A stretch of 64,000 bases of DNA from an uncultured Lachnospiraceae bacterium (GCA_900317505.1 ONHB01000001.1:124001-188000); one strand, 5' to 3'. Positions 28,494 to 38,532 are shown, numbered from the stretch's first letter. Notes: generated from the sequence alone by a model not told the origin. Numbers and translations: made by a program.

Positions 28494-28709
28494 ATGAGCG
28501 ATTTAACAGCAAGTCAGTGCGGATGCAACACAAACGACAATGGATGCTGCAATACATTAATCTGGATCATCCTGTTGTCATGCATCTGCGGAAATAACAA
28601 CGGAAACGGTTGTGGCTGCGGCATGGGATCAAATTTCTTCGGCGGAGGTTGTGGAGATAACGGCATTATCTGGATCATCCTGTTATTGTGCTGTTGCTGC
28701 AACAACTAA
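28494..28709 (+). CDS. 71-residue Cys/Gly/Asn-rich peptide with internal duplication
   Basis: Small protein with 15 or so cysteines. It contains two related units: a hydrophobic stretch LIWIILLSCICGNN (about 23-36) and IIWIILLLCCCCNN (about 58-71), separated by a Gly/Asn/Cys-rich segment; the DNA of the two shares 17 identical bases (28560-28576 and 28668-28684). ACGGAGG lies six to eight bases before the ATG. Followed by a very strong terminator. Similar cysteine-rich peptides in Clostridia are often annotated as coat/chorion-like, but I cannot assign a function; the sporulation-like -10 upstream is consistent with a spore role. Confidence 0.75.
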   Translation: MSDLTASQCGCNTNDNGCCNTLIWIILLSCICGNNNGNGCGCGMGSNFFGGGCGDNGIIWIILLLCCCCNN

Positions 28710-28725
28710 AGCGTATGACAAAGAA

Positions 28726-28761
28726 GCAGGAAAGGAAAACCAATTTTCCTTTCCTGTTTTT
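28726..28761 (+). terminator. Strong rho-independent terminator after the Cys-rich gene
   Basis: Perfect 13-base-pair stem (28727-28739 with 28744-28756), four-base loop CCAA, then TTTTTG. Flanking TGACAAA/TTTGTCA extends the pairing. It isolates the Cys-rich gene from the two genes that follow. Confidence 0.92.
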
Positions 28762-28762
28762 G

Positions 28763-28790
28763 TCATAAGAGAAAATGTGTTTCATAAACT
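28763..28790 (+). promoter_or_regulatory. Sigma-E-like promoter for the 166-aa gene
   Basis: TCATAAG (28763-28769), 13 bases, CATAAACT (28783-28790). The -10 differs from the sigma-E CATACAnT at one position and the -35 resembles TCATATT. It starts right after the terminator of the previous gene, 34 bases before the next ATG. Confidence 0.45.
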
Positions 28791-28823
28791 AAACATAGGA
28801 CAAAGAAAGCTGGAGCCGTTTGT

Positions 28824-29324
28824 ATGGAAAAAGATCCCATTCTGACATTTGATACACTCTTTTCATTTCCTCATTTACAAATTTTAAAGATTGCACTTCC
28901 ACTCCTTCCCTGCGAATACAGACAGATTTTTGCTATCTATATCAAATTTGCCGAATTGCAGCAGACGATTTGCATGAAGGAGAATGCCTGCCGATGCCTG
29001 TATACTGACTGGGATTGCCGGGCAAAAGACTGCGATGACAATCAACGGCTTGGTTATCTTCTGGATGCGATCAGTCCCTATCTTTCTCAGGCGGACTGCA
29101 ATCAGATAAAACACATCCAAAATCTTTTACAGACCATGAAGCAGATGAAGGAAATGCAGCCTTTGATCCAGATGTTATCCTCCATGCAGGATGGAGGCTC
29201 CACGGAAAACAACGAAGAAATATTAAAACAATTTCTGGATGAAGAACAGTTATCCATGTTCCAGTTTTTTATGAATCAAAATGAAGGAGAATCTCAAAAT
29301 GGAAAATTTAAAATGGATGAATGA
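28824..29324 (+). CDS. 166-residue helical protein of unknown function
   Basis: Soluble, mostly alpha-helical. Residues 1-60 contain a proline/leucine-rich hydrophobic start (FSFPHLQILKIALPLLP); 50-75 carry clustered cysteines (ACRCLYTDWDCRAKDCD); 105-166 is Met/Gln/Glu-rich with possible amphipathic helices (LLQTMKQMKEMQPLIQML). No signal peptide. GGAG is eight bases before the ATG. It overlaps the next gene by 26 bases. Clustered Met/Gln and Cys with a sigma-E-like promoter are compatible with a mother-cell sporulation product, but I do not recognise the family. Confidence 0.72.
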   Translation: MEKDPILTFDTLFSFPHLQILKIALPLLPCEYRQIFAIYIKFAELQQTICMKENACRCLYTDWDCRAKDCDDNQRLGYLLDAISPYLSQADCNQIKHIQNLLQTMKQMKEMQPLIQMLSSMQDGGSTENNEEILKQFLDEEQLSMFQFFMNQNEGESQNGKFKMDE

Positions 29325-29571
29325 TGCCCGCCTACAGCACATTCCGGCAACAAAGCTCAATTTTTTACAAAAGCTGGTGTTTGATACAAATCATATTTCA
29401 GACAAAGAAAAGCTGCCTTTTTTGTTAGCACTGGCTAACAAGGCGCAAAAAGAAAAAATGCAGTTTACCAAAGATGAAACCTTTCTGATCATCGATGTAT
29501 TAAAAGATTACAGCACCAAGGAAGAACTGCAGAAAATCGATCAGATTTTAAATATTTTTCACGAAAAATAA
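29299..29571 (+). CDS. 90-residue helical protein of unknown function
   Basis: Starts MENLKWMNDARLQ; AAGGAG lies nine bases upstream inside the previous gene, which makes this start better than the in-frame ATG 18 bases earlier. The protein is soluble, Lys/Leu-rich and predicted helical, without cysteines or membrane segments. Its 26-base overlap with the 166-residue gene implies coupled translation and a shared role. Ends TAA just before a bidirectional terminator. Function not recognised. Confidence 0.72.
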   Translation: MENLKWMNDARLQHIPATKLNFLQKLVFDTNHISDKEKLPFLLALANKAQKEKMQFTKDETFLIIDVLKDYSTKEELQKIDQILNIFHEK

Positions 29572-29576
29572 ATAAC

Positions 29577-29622
29577 TAAAAAAATGACCACAGACTGCGC
29601 AATGCAATCCGTGATCATTTTA
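29577..29622. terminator. Bidirectional terminator between the 90-aa gene and leuS
   Basis: Imperfect long hairpin, AAAATGACCACAG... pairing with ...CCGTGATCATTTT. On the minus strand it is followed by TTTTTTT, which suits leuS; on the plus strand by TTTTAA, which suits the small-gene pair. Confidence 0.8.
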
Positions 29623-29644
29623 ACATCTGCCAGACATGGACAAA

Positions 29645-32053
29645 CTATTTTGCTACGATATTGATAATTCTGCCGGGAACATAAATTTCTTTGACAATAT
29701 TTCCGGTCAGCTTGTCTCCCAAAGCTTCTTTTCCTTTTGCAATCGCATCTTCTTTGGAAATGTCTTTTGCAACTGTCACAACAACCTTGGTCTTTCCGTT
29801 GATCTGAACAGCGATCTCAACGGTATCTTCAACAGTCTTTTCTTCGTCAAATTCAGGCCAGGTCTGCTGATACAGTCTGCCGGCAAATCCTGCACGGTTC
29901 CACAGCTCCTCAGTGATATGAGGTGCAACCGGATTTAACAGGATCAAAAAGGTCTTGTATTCAGCGTGGTTGATAGCTCCCTTCTTGGCGATATCATTTA
30001 ATAAAGTCATCAATGCAGCAATGGCTGTATTGTACTTTAAGTTTTCGTAATCGCTGGATACCTTTTTGATCGTCTGGTGGAACTTGGTTGCAAGATCAGG
30101 TGAATAGGTATCGCCTTCTGTAAGGATATCCTGCAGCTTCCATACACGCTCCAAGAATCTGCGGCAGCCCTTTACACCGTTTTCTGACCATGATGCACTC
30201 AGATCAAAAGCTCCGATAAACATTTCATAGGTTCTTAAGGTATCTGCACCATATTCTCTGACAATATCATCCGGATTGACAACATTACCACGGGATTTAC
30301 TCATCTTCTCGCCGTTTTCACCAAGGATCATACCATGGGATGTACGTTTTTTGTACGGCTCCGGACAGGGAACAACACCCTGATCATACAGGAAACGGTG
30401 CCAGAAACGTGAATACAGAAGATGCAGTGTGGTATGCTCCATACCACCGTTGTACCAGTCAACGGGCATCCAGTACTTTAATGCCTCCTGACTTGCCAGC
30501 GCTTCTTTATTTTTGGGATCGGTATATCTTAAGAAATACCATGATGAACCTGCCCACTGAGGCATGGTATCTGTCTCTCTCTTTGCAGGACCGCCACAGC
30601 ATGGACAAGTGGTATTTACCCAGTCTGTCATCGCAGCTAAGGGTGATTCGCCATTGTCTGTCGGCATATAGCTTTCTACATCGGGAAGTAACAGCGGCAG
30701 TTCACTTTCATCAAGCGGTACATATCCGCATTTTTCACATTTTACGATCGGAATAGGCTCGCCCCAGTAACGCTGTCTGGAGAATACCCAGTCACGCAGC
30801 TTGTAGTTGACTTTGGCATGACCAATGCCCTTTTCTTCCAGATAAGAGATCATCTTTTCTTTTGCATCTGCAACATCCAGACCATTTAAAAATCCGGAAT
30901 TGACCAGCTTACCGGTTGCTACATCGGTATATACTTCTTCCTGTACATTTTTGCCGCCTGCTACGACTTCGATGATCGGAAGGTTGAATTTCTTCGCAAA
31001 ATCCCAGTCTCTTTCATCGTGAGCCGGAACAGCCATGATGGCACCGGTTCCATAGCTCATCAATACATAGTCAGATACGAAGATCGGAATTTCAACGTTG
31101 TTTAAGGGATTTACTGCAGTAAGTCCGTCGATACATACACCGGTCTTGTCCTTTGCAAGCTCACTACGTTCAAAGTCGGACTTTTTGGCAGCCTGCTCTC
31201 TGTATGCTACAACGTCATCCCAGTTTTTGATCTCATCCTTGTATTTGTCAAGGATCGGATGCTCCGGTGAAACAACCATATAAGTAACACCGAATAATGT
31301 ATCACATCTGGTTGTATAGATGGTCAGCTTGTCCTCTTTGCCTGCAATCTGGAAATCAACCTCGGCACCGGTAGAACGGCCGATCCAGTTTCTCTGTGAT
31401 ACTTTAACACGTTCGATATAATCAACAGTGTCAAGACCTTCCAACAGCTTATCTGCATATTCGGTGATCTTTAACATCCACTGGCTCTGTGCTTTACGGA
31501 TAACTTCGGAGCCGCAGCGCTCACATTTACCATTGACAACCTCTTCGTTGGCAAGACCAACCTTACATGAGGTACACCAGTTGATCGGCATTTCTGTCTT
31601 GTATGCCAGACCTGCTTTAAATAATTTCAAAAAGATCCACTGTGTCCAGTGATAATAATCCGGATCTGTTGTATTGATCTCACGATCCCAGTCAAATGAA
31701 TAACCAAGGGAATGCAGCTGTTCTTTAAAACGCTTTACATTGTTGGCTGTTACAATTTTCGGATGAATTTTATTTTTGATCGCATAATTTTCTGTAGGTA
31801 AACCAAATGCGTCCCATCCCATCGGATATAAGACATTGTATCCCTGCATTCTTCTCTTACGCGCTACGATATCCAATGCTGTATAAGGTCTCGGATGTCC
31901 TACGTGAAGACCCTGACCTGACGGATACGGGAACTCAACCAAAGCATAAAATTTGGGCTTGGAAAAATCTTCTCCGACTTCAAAAGCCTTTTCATCATCC
32001 CAGACTTTCTGCCATTTTGTCTCGACTTCTTTATGATTATATGGTTCTGACAT
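29645..32053 (-). CDS. leuS: Leucyl-tRNA synthetase
   Basis: Class I synthetase charging tRNA-Leu. The 802-residue bacterial form shows the HIGH variant in [11 protein letters not shown] near residue 46, a zinc-binding [21 protein letters not shown] near residue 160, the editing (CP1) domain with [15 protein letters not shown] near 248, and KMSKS in [11 protein letters not shown] near residue 573, then the anticodon-binding and C-terminal domains. GAGAGGAG is seven bases before ATG. It stands alone between its promoter and terminator; unlike many clostridial aminoacyl-tRNA synthetase genes it has no T-box leader in the 190-base upstream gap. Confidence 0.98.
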   Translation of the reverse strand: MSEPYNHKEVETKWQKVWDDEKAFEVGEDFSKPKFYALVEFPYPSGQGLHVGHPRPYTALDIVARKRRMQGYNVLYPMGWDAFGLPTENYAIKNKIHPKIVTANNVKRFKEQLHSLGYSFDWDREINTTDPDYYHWTQWIFLKLFKAGLAYKTEMPINWCTSCKVGLANEEVVNGKCERCGSEVIRKAQSQWMLKITEYADKLLEGLDTVDYIERVKVSQRNWIGRSTGAEVDFQIAGKEDKLTIYTTRCDTLFGVTYMVVSPEHPILDKYKDEIKNWDDVVAYREQAAKKSDFERSELAKDKTGVCIDGLTAVNPLNNVEIPIFVSDYVLMSYGTGAIMAVPAHDERDWDFAKKFNLPIIEVVAGGKNVQEEVYTDVATGKLVNSGFLNGLDVADAKEKMISYLEEKGIGHAKVNYKLRDWVFSRQRYWGEPIPIVKCEKCGYVPLDESELPLLLPDVESYMPTDNGESPLAAMTDWVNTTCPCCGGPAKRETDTMPQWAGSSWYFLRYTDPKNKEALASQEALKYWMPVDWYNGGMEHTTLHLLYSRFWHRFLYDQGVVPCPEPYKKRTSHGMILGENGEKMSKSRGNVVNPDDIVREYGADTLRTYEMFIGAFDLSASWSENGVKGCRRFLERVWKLQDILTEGDTYSPDLATKFHQTIKKVSSDYENLKYNTAIAALMTLLNDIAKKGAINHAEYKTFLILLNPVAPHITEELWNRAGFAGRLYQQTWPEFDEEKTVEDTVEIAVQINGKTKVVVTVAKDISKEDAIAKGKEALGDKLTGNIVKEIYVPGRIINIVAK

Positions 32054-32092
32054 AATAAAACTCCTCTCTTCTATACCTATTAAGCCTTGTTA

Positions 32093-32122
32093 ATTCTAGT
32101 CTATTTCCTTATATAATGTCAA
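32093..32122 (-). promoter_or_regulatory. leuS promoter
   Basis: Minus strand TTGACA (32122-32117), 18 bases, TAGAAT (32098-32093), about 40 bases before leuS. The short leader rules out a T-box. Confidence 0.78.
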
Positions 32123-32163
32123 GACTTTCGCGCCTTAATCTCCCGATTTCCTGCACAGCTTCA

Positions 32164-32192
32164 TTGACATTCCAAATCAATCCGAATAAAAT
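32164..32192 (+). promoter_or_regulatory. tyrA promoter
   Basis: Plus strand TTGACA (32164-32169), 17 bases, TAAAAT (32187-32192), 50 bases before tyrA. It is divergent from and about 40 bases away from the leuS promoter. Confidence 0.8.
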
Positions 32193-32242
32193 AATATGAT
32201 GTCAGGCTTAAAAATGCCAATACATACCATGGAGGTTTTGTT

Positions 32243-33343
32243 ATGCAATACAATTCCTATGCATTTATCGGTTTCGGACTGATTGCCGGCTCCATCGCCA
32301 GATCCATCCGGGAAAATCATCCGACCGCCAATATTATAGCGTTCAACCGTTCTCTTCCGTCTTTGGAGCTTGCCAAAAAAGAAGGCGTGCTCAATGAGTA
32401 CTTTCAGACACTGGATGAAGAGGCTTTAACAAAATTCGGACAGTGTGAATTTATCTTTTTATGCGCTCCTGTAGAAGCCAATAATAAAAATCTGGAGCTT
32501 TTACGCCCCTATGTTTCAAAGGAAAGCATCCTGACCGATGTCGGAAGCGTCAAAAACAGCATTCACGCAAAGATCCGTGAACTGGGATTACAGGATCAGT
32601 TTATCGGCGGACATCCCATGGCAGGAAGTGAAAAAACAGGCTTTGCCAATTCCAATTCCAAAATACTTGAAAACGCATATTATATTCTGGCTCCGGAGCC
32701 GGGCGTCAAAAAAGAACGGATCAATGCACTCCGTTCGCTTACACTGGAGGCACGCGCGATTCCGCTTATTATCAAACCGGAGCTGCATGATTATATTACC
32801 GGTGCCATTTCCCATCTGCCTCATGTTATTGCAGCCTCTTTGGTCAACTTCGTCCACCAAAAGGATGAGGACGGCTTTATGAAACTGATAGCAGCCGGTG
32901 GATTTAAGGATATCACAAGGATTGCTTCATCCTCTCCCGATATGTGGAGATCTATCTGTTCTTCCAACAAGGACAACATCATGAACTTATTGGATGGATA
33001 CATTGACTACTTGGGTCAGATCAAGACAGTTATTTCTACGGAAGCCTTTGATCAGGTTTATACATTTTTTGAGGATGCCAAAAATTACCGTGATTCCTTT
33101 ACCAATGTAGGAAGCGGTCCGATCAAAAAGACCTATGTTTTCTCCATTGATGTTGAAGATAAGGCCGGTGCGATTGCTGAAATTGCCTCACTTTTGGCAC
33201 ATGAAAATCTGAGTATCAAAAATATCGGCATCAATCACAACCGTGAGATTCAGCCCGGCGCCCTTGCGATCGAATTTTATGAAGAGTCTTCGATGCTGCT
33301 TGCCAAACATATCTTAAAGGAAAGTCACTACGATATTTATTAA
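32243..33343 (+). CDS. tyrA: Prephenate dehydrogenase with ACT domain
   Basis: NAD(P)-dependent oxidative decarboxylation of prephenate to 4-hydroxyphenylpyruvate in tyrosine synthesis. 366 residues: Rossmann start FIGFGLIAGSIARSI (8-22), catalytic His in GGHPMAGSEKTGF near residue 119, helical dimerisation domain (170-285) and a C-terminal ACT domain (about 297-366, VFSIDVEDKAGAIAEIASLL) that usually binds tyrosine for feedback control. GGAGG is seven bases before ATG. Monocistronic, with its own promoter and terminator. Confidence 0.95.
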   Translation: MQYNSYAFIGFGLIAGSIARSIRENHPTANIIAFNRSLPSLELAKKEGVLNEYFQTLDEEALTKFGQCEFIFLCAPVEANNKNLELLRPYVSKESILTDVGSVKNSIHAKIRELGLQDQFIGGHPMAGSEKTGFANSNSKILENAYYILAPEPGVKKERINALRSLTLEARAIPLIIKPELHDYITGAISHLPHVIAASLVNFVHQKDEDGFMKLIAAGGFKDITRIASSSPDMWRSICSSNKDNIMNLLDGYIDYLGQIKTVISTEAFDQVYTFFEDAKNYRDSFTNVGSGPIKKTYVFSIDVEDKAGAIAEIASLLAHENLSIKNIGINHNREIQPGALAIEFYEESSMLLAKHILKESHYDIY

Positions 33344-33389
33344 TGAGTAAACGCAATAAATTATCTACTCAACAAAACAATACATAAAC

Positions 33390-33427
33390 AAAAACACAGG
33401 AAAACAATTAAGCTTTCCTGTGTTTTT
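33390..33427 (+). terminator. tyrA terminator
   Basis: Perfect 14-base stem AAAAACACAGGAAA / TTTCCTGTGTTTTT with a 10-base loop, ending in TTTTT. About 45 bases after the tyrA stop. The rest of 33428-33530 is AT-rich with no visible gene. Confidence 0.9.
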
Positions 33428-33530
33428 AATATCTTATTAACTTTAATTTCAATCAACATATTTTTCAATGAATCCTGATTTTGAATAGCATTTCATAATT
33501 CATCTGACGATTTTTATATCATCTGACTGG

Positions 33531-33875
33531 TTATTGATTTTGCTTAACCGTATCATAAATCTCAATTCTGGCAGCGTCCATTTCCGGCATACCAATAAAA
33601 ATACCGCCATATTTGAAGGCATCTTCCTCTTTTTCAATCCGGACGATTTCAACAAAAGCATGAATCACTTCTTTTGTCCAGATTGTCAGAAAAGCCTCAT
33701 AAACAGCACCGATCTCCAAAGGTATGGTACAGTAAAAGCCCAGACCGGTTTTGGATACATCTACAACCTCAATGGCAATTTCCTCACTGGCAGCATCAGC
33801 CTGATCCAATCTTTTTAAAACAAGCCGTGAATTCAGCTCCAGTCTTCTATTTTTACGTCTCTCAAATCCAGCCAT
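33531..33875 (-). CDS. PilZ-domain protein
   Basis: Small cytoplasmic PilZ protein, a c-di-GMP-binding fold. It has the arginine motif RRKNRR at residues 5-10 (RxxxR) and DVSKTGLGF near residue 42 (D/N-x-S-x-x-G), the two elements that grip c-di-GMP, then the beta barrel. 114 residues, one domain and no effector partner, so it likely acts through a binding partner. TAGGAGG precedes the ATG. It lies 90 bases after queA and may be read from the pheST-queA transcript or on its own. Confidence 0.88.
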   Translation of the reverse strand: MAGFERRKNRRLELNSRLVLKRLDQADAASEEIAIEVVDVSKTGLGFYCTIPLEIGAVYEAFLTIWTKEVIHAFVEIVRIEKEEDAFKYGGIFIGMPEMDAARIEIYDTVKQNQ

Positions 33876-33965
33876 ATGGACCTCCTAAAATATATTTCCC
33901 TTATTCAAATACATTTTAACCAATAAAACGCAAAAAAACAAGGGAATATACGAAACTCATCAAAA

Positions 33966-35000
33966 TTATAAAATAATCATAGCATCTCCAAAGGAGAAGA
34001 AACGATATTTATTTTCAACCGCGGTCTCATAGGCATGCAGTACATGCTCTCTTCCCGCAAGCGCGGAAACCAACATGATCAGGGTTGATTCGGGTAAATG
34101 GAAGTTGGTAATCAGTCCATCGAGCACCTTAAACTGGTATCCGGGATAGATAAAGATCTCGGTATTGTCACTTCCGGGAACTACTTTTCCATCTGCCCCG
34201 GCTGCGCTCTCGATTGTCCGGCAGCTTGTAGTGCCGACACAGATCACCCGTCCACCGGCTTCTTTGGTCTGATTGATGATATCCGCAGCCTCTTTTGTCA
34301 CCTGATAAAACTCCGAATGCATGTGGTGATTCGTCAGATTTTCTTCCTTGACCGGGCGGAAAGTACCAAGACCGACATGCAGGGTAACATAGGCTAACCG
34401 GATGCCCTTTTTCTCGATTTGTGAAAGAAGCTCCGGAGTAAAATGCAGTCCCGCCGTCGGAGCGGCTGCTGAGCCCTCATACTTGGCATAAACAGTCTGA
34501 TATCTGTTTTTATCCTGCAGTTTGTGGGTAATATACGGCGGAAGCGGCATCTCTCCAAGCTTGTCAAGTACCTCTTCAAAAATGCCGTCATAGGTAAACT
34601 GGATCAGACGGTTGCCTTCTTCTAACACATCCAGCACTTCTGCTTTTAACAAACCGTCGCCAAAAACGATCTTTGCTCCCGGTCTTGCCTTTTTTCCGGG
34701 CTTGACGAGAGTCTCCCACTGATCATTTTCTTTTCTTTTTAACAGGAGCACTTCCACAGTTCCGCCTGTCTCTTCCTTGTGCCCGATCAACCGGGCAGGA
34801 ATTACCTTGGTGTTGTTGAGCACCAGGCAATCCCCCGGATTTAAAAACTCAATCACATCTTTAAAAGAATGATGACTTAATTCTCCTGTTTTTTTATTAA
34901 GAAACATGAGTCTGGAACTGCTGCGGTCCTCAAGCGGATCCTGCGCGATCAACTCCTGCGGTAGATCATAATAATAATCTGATTTTAATAATGCTTCCAT
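33966..35000 (-). CDS. queA: S-adenosylmethionine:tRNA ribosyltransferase-isomerase
   Basis: Builds epoxyqueuosine in the anticodon of GUN tRNAs from the SAM ribosyl group. 344 residues with the family blocks [19 protein letters not shown] at the start, [10 protein letters not shown] near residue 63, [14 protein letters not shown] near 178, [10 protein letters not shown] near 209 and the C-terminal [13 protein letters not shown] near 300. GAGG lies five bases before ATG. Twelve bases downstream of pheT and so probably under the same Phe T-box; its usual partner tgt is not in the window. Confidence 0.97.
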   Translation of the reverse strand: MEALLKSDYYYDLPQELIAQDPLEDRSSSRLMFLNKKTGELSHHSFKDVIEFLNPGDCLVLNNTKVIPARLIGHKEETGGTVEVLLLKRKENDQWETLVKPGKKARPGAKIVFGDGLLKAEVLDVLEEGNRLIQFTYDGIFEEVLDKLGEMPLPPYITHKLQDKNRYQTVYAKYEGSAAAPTAGLHFTPELLSQIEKKGIRLAYVTLHVGLGTFRPVKEENLTNHHMHSEFYQVTKEAADIINQTKEAGGRVICVGTTSCRTIESAAGADGKVVPGSDNTEIFIYPGYQFKVLDGLITNFHLPESTLIMLVSALAGREHVLHAYETAVENKYRFFSFGDAMIIL

Positions 35001-35012
35001 AATAACCTCATT

Positions 35013-37433
35013 TTACTGACGAAGTTCAATTCCCAGACCGTTCAGACCATTCAGGATCTTCTTCATGGCACCGGAAATATCACTTTCCTCAAGTGTACGA
35101 TCCTTTGCACGGAAAAATACTGAATAGGCAACGGATTTGTAGCCTTCCTTGATCTGGTCACCTTCATAAATATCAAACAGTTCCAGAGATTCCAGTATTT
35201 TGCCGCCTCTCTGTCTGATCACGGCTTCAATCTGGCCTACCAAGACATCTTTTGGTACAACCATGGATAAGTCACGTTTAACAGCCGGATATTTGGCAAT
35301 ACCTTCGTATTTGCGGTCGAATGTGGTAAAGCCCTGTACAGTCGGCATATCCAAAACAGCAACATAGGCTTTGGTATTCAGATTGTAGTTGTCACATACA
35401 ACAGGATGAACCTCTCCAAGGTAACCGACAACAACATCCTTGTAAATGATGTTGGCCTGACGACCGGGATGTAAGAACGGCTTGCCAGCGTTGGGATCAT
35501 ATACCGGCGCCTCTTTCATGCCGACACATTCAAAGAACTCTTCAATAACACCCTTCATGGTAAAGAAATCGCCATCACCATAGAAACCAAGAGTAAACTG
35601 CATTCTTTCGTCCGGAAGCTCGGTAACCGGTACGGCCTTGGGCAAATAAATATTGCCAAGTTCATATAGCTTTACGTTTTTATTTCTTCTGTTATAGTTG
35701 GTTGCCAGGGATGTCAGCATACCATTTAAGGAAATGGTTCTCATCACTGAGAAATCCTCTCCAAGCGGGTTGCTGATGGTAACGGTATTGCGCAGTACAT
35801 CATCTGCCGGCAGTAATAATTTATCAAATACCTTGGGACTTTCAAATGAATAGCACATACCCTGTGAAAATCCGCAGAATTCCGCAATATCTCTTGCTTT
35901 CTGTTCGATTCTCAGTTTATAAGACAGCTTACCGGTGGTAGCTTCTCCGGAAGGCAGTGTGGTCGGAACCTTGTCATATCCGTAGAAACGGCATACTTCT
36001 TCTGCTAAATCGGCTCTTCCGAGCAGATCCTGTCTGAAAGAAGGAATGGTAACGGTATTGTCTTTTTCATTGTATACAAGCTCAAGTCTGTTAAAGATTG
36101 TCAGCATTTCTTCCTTGGAAATATCGGTACCAAGCAGTGCATTGTAGCGGTCAGGCTCAAACGGTAATACAACTAAAGGTTTGAACTCTTCCTTTACATC
36201 AACCATACCGCCAACGACTTCACCGCATTCAAGCTCTTCGATCAGCTGGCAGGCTCTGTTGATAGCTTCCTCTGCATTTCTCGGATCAAGTCCTTTTTCA
36301 AAAATTCCGGAAGCATCTGTTCTTAAACCAACTCTCTTTGCCGACTTTCTGATATTGGACCCGCTAAAGGTAGCAGCTTCAAATAAAACTGTTTTTACAT
36401 CATCTGTGATCTTGGAATTTTCACCACCCATGATACCGGCGATACCGATTTCTTTTTCTGCATCACAGATCATTAAAACTTCTGAATCAACCTTTCTCAT
36501 CTGACCATCCAGAGTTTCAAATTCGTCCCCTTCCTCTGCACGGCGTACAATGATCTGGTGCCCTGAAATGGTATCAAGATCATATGCATGCATTGGCTGG
36601 CCGTATTCAAGCATGACATAGTTGGTAATATCTACCAGATTGTTGATCGGGCGGATACCGCTTGCAGACAGACGTCTCTGCATCCACTTCGGGCTGGGTG
36701 CGATCTTGATATTTTTCACAACTCTTGCACAATATCTGCTGCAAAGATCGGGTGCCTTGATAGAAACCTTGATATAGTCGTTGACATCCTCATCATTGCC
36801 TTTTACCGATACAACCGGCGGTCTGAACTCTGTTTTAAAGGTTGCTGCAGCTTCTCTGGCAATTCCTAAAATGCTGTAGCAGTCTACACGGTTGGAAGTG
36901 ATCTCATATTCAAAAACAGTATCATGCAGTCCAAGCTCTTCAATCGCATCTGCACCGACTTCAACGGAATCATCAAAGATATAGATGCCGTACTCCGGAG
37001 CTTCCGGATAAAAGTCTCTGGATGAACCAAACTCTTCGATTGAGCACATCATACCGTTTGACTCAATTCCTCTTAATTTACCGGCTTTGATCTCAATTCC
37101 GTCCTCCGGCAATGCTCCGCCGTCATGGCCGCCTGCTACTTTTCCGCCGTCCAAAACAACCGGAACCTTATCTCCCTCTTTTACATTGGGTGCACCGGTA
37201 ACGATCTGGACAACCTCTGCTCCGACATTGACCTGACAGATGATCAGCTTGTCAGCGTCGGGATGCTTTTCAATTTTATCAATCTGACCTACAACAATGC
37301 GGGAAAGATTTTTGTCAAATCTTTCAAAACCCTCTACCTTCGTTCCGCTTAATGTCATAGCGTCTGTATATTCCTGATCGGTACATTCCAAATTAGGAAC
37401 GTACGCTTTAATCCATGATAAAGATGTATTCAT
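35013..37433 (-). CDS. pheT: Phenylalanyl-tRNA synthetase beta subunit
   Basis: Large subunit of the alpha2-beta2 enzyme. The 806 residues show the N-terminal tRNA-binding OB fold (about 40-150; IDKIEKHPDADKLIICQVNVG), the B3/4 editing domain, B5, the catalytic-like core, and the C-terminal FDX-ACB anticodon-binding domain (about 710-806; KYPAVKRDLSMVVP). Length is normal. GGGAGG is nine bases before ATG. Lies 18 bases after pheS. Confidence 0.98.
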   Translation of the reverse strand: MNTSLSWIKAYVPNLECTDQEYTDAMTLSGTKVEGFERFDKNLSRIVVGQIDKIEKHPDADKLIICQVNVGAEVVQIVTGAPNVKEGDKVPVVLDGGKVAGGHDGGALPEDGIEIKAGKLRGIESNGMMCSIEEFGSSRDFYPEAPEYGIYIFDDSVEVGADAIEELGLHDTVFEYEITSNRVDCYSILGIAREAAATFKTEFRPPVVSVKGNDEDVNDYIKVSIKAPDLCSRYCARVVKNIKIAPSPKWMQRRLSASGIRPINNLVDITNYVMLEYGQPMHAYDLDTISGHQIIVRRAEEGDEFETLDGQMRKVDSEVLMICDAEKEIGIAGIMGGENSKITDDVKTVLFEAATFSGSNIRKSAKRVGLRTDASGIFEKGLDPRNAEEAINRACQLIEELECGEVVGGMVDVKEEFKPLVVLPFEPDRYNALLGTDISKEEMLTIFNRLELVYNEKDNTVTIPSFRQDLLGRADLAEEVCRFYGYDKVPTTLPSGEATTGKLSYKLRIEQKARDIAEFCGFSQGMCYSFESPKVFDKLLLPADDVLRNTVTISNPLGEDFSVMRTISLNGMLTSLATNYNRRNKNVKLYELGNIYLPKAVPVTELPDERMQFTLGFYGDGDFFTMKGVIEEFFECVGMKEAPVYDPNAGKPFLHPGRQANIIYKDVVVGYLGEVHPVVCDNYNLNTKAYVAVLDMPTVQGFTTFDRKYEGIAKYPAVKRDLSMVVPKDVLVGQIEAVIRQRGGKILESLELFDIYEGDQIKEGYKSVAYSVFFRAKDRTLEESDISGAMKKILNGLNGLGIELRQ

Positions 37434-37451
37434 TTTATATTTCCTCCCAAT

Positions 37452-38471
37452 TTAGAACTGTTTTAAGAAACGGACATCATTTTCGTATAATAATCTCATA
37501 TCGTCAATTTCATACTTTAACAGGGCGATACGCTCTAAGCCTACACCAAAGGCAAAACCGGTGTACTCTTCCGGATCAATACCGCTCATTTCCAATACAT
37601 GGGGATGAACCATACCGCAGCCAAGGATCTCAATCCAGCCACTTCCTTTACAGAAACGGCAGCCGGTTCCTCCGCATTTAAAGCAGGTAACATCACACTC
37701 GGCACTCGGCTCGGTGAAGGGGAAATGATGAGGTCTGAATTTGACCTGTGTATCTTCTCCGAAAAGCTCTTTTGCAAATACAGCCAGTGTACCTTTCAGA
37801 TCGGCAAAGGTAATATGTTTGTCGATAACCAGACCCTCGATCTGATGGAATGAAGGTGAATGGGTTGCATCCACTTCATCAGCACGGAAAACACGGCCGG
37901 GAGCGATCATACGGATCGGCAGCTTGCCTTTTTCCATCTCGTGTACCTGGGTAGATGATGTCTGTGTACGAAGCAGGATTTCTCCATTGATATAAAATGT
38001 ATCCTGTTCATCCTTGGCAGGATGATCTGCCGGAATATTTAAAGCCTCAAAGTTGTAATAATCCTTTTCAACCTCCGGACCTTCCACAACTTCATAACCC
38101 ATTCCGACGAAAATACGCTCAACCTCTTCCAAGGCGATGGTATTGGGATGTCTGTGTCCAACATGATTTTTCTTTGCAGGAAGTGTGACATCAATGACCT
38201 CTTTTTTCATCTTGGCATCTCTGACCTTGGCTTCCATGTCAGTCTTTGCGCGCTCCAGTGCATTTTCGATTTCCACACGTGCTTCATTTACTAACTGTCC
38301 AACCTTCGGACGATCCTCCGGTGCTACATCCTTCATGCTTTTTAAGATTCCGGTTAATGCACCTTTTTTACCCAGCTGATTTACACGCACATCATTTAAG
38401 TCATCCAGTGACTTTGCCTGTAAAATCTTAGAAAGGGCTTCTGCTTTGATTTCTTCCAGTTTTTCTTTCAT
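37452..38471 (-). CDS. pheS: Phenylalanyl-tRNA synthetase alpha subunit
   Basis: Class II catalytic subunit that activates phenylalanine. 339 residues: N-terminal coiled coil (1-85), motif 2 region LRTQTSSTQVHEM near residue 165 with MIAPGRVFRADEVDATHSP, PHHFPFTEPSAE near residue 249, and motif 3 in GFAFGVGLERIALLKY near 310. A cysteine cluster CFKCGGTGCRFCKG (about 266-280) is a feature of some PheS. Regulated by the Phe T-box directly upstream. Confidence 0.98.
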   Translation of the reverse strand: MKEKLEEIKAEALSKILQAKSLDDLNDVRVNQLGKKGALTGILKSMKDVAPEDRPKVGQLVNEARVEIENALERAKTDMEAKVRDAKMKKEVIDVTLPAKKNHVGHRHPNTIALEEVERIFVGMGYEVVEGPEVEKDYYNFEALNIPADHPAKDEQDTFYINGEILLRTQTSSTQVHEMEKGKLPIRMIAPGRVFRADEVDATHSPSFHQIEGLVIDKHITFADLKGTLAVFAKELFGEDTQVKFRPHHFPFTEPSAECDVTCFKCGGTGCRFCKGSGWIEILGCGMVHPHVLEMSGIDPEEYTGFAFGVGLERIALLKYEIDDMRLLYENDVRFLKQF

Positions 38472-38532
38472 CTCGTATCCTTTCCTTCCACTTTAACTTT
38501 ATCATAAACTCTTAAACATGCATTTTATGCAA

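Noticed and set aside
32054-32242. Possible T-box leader before leuS
   Set aside because: The leader is only about 40 bases and has no TGGGTGGTACC-type core; only a sigma-A promoter is present.
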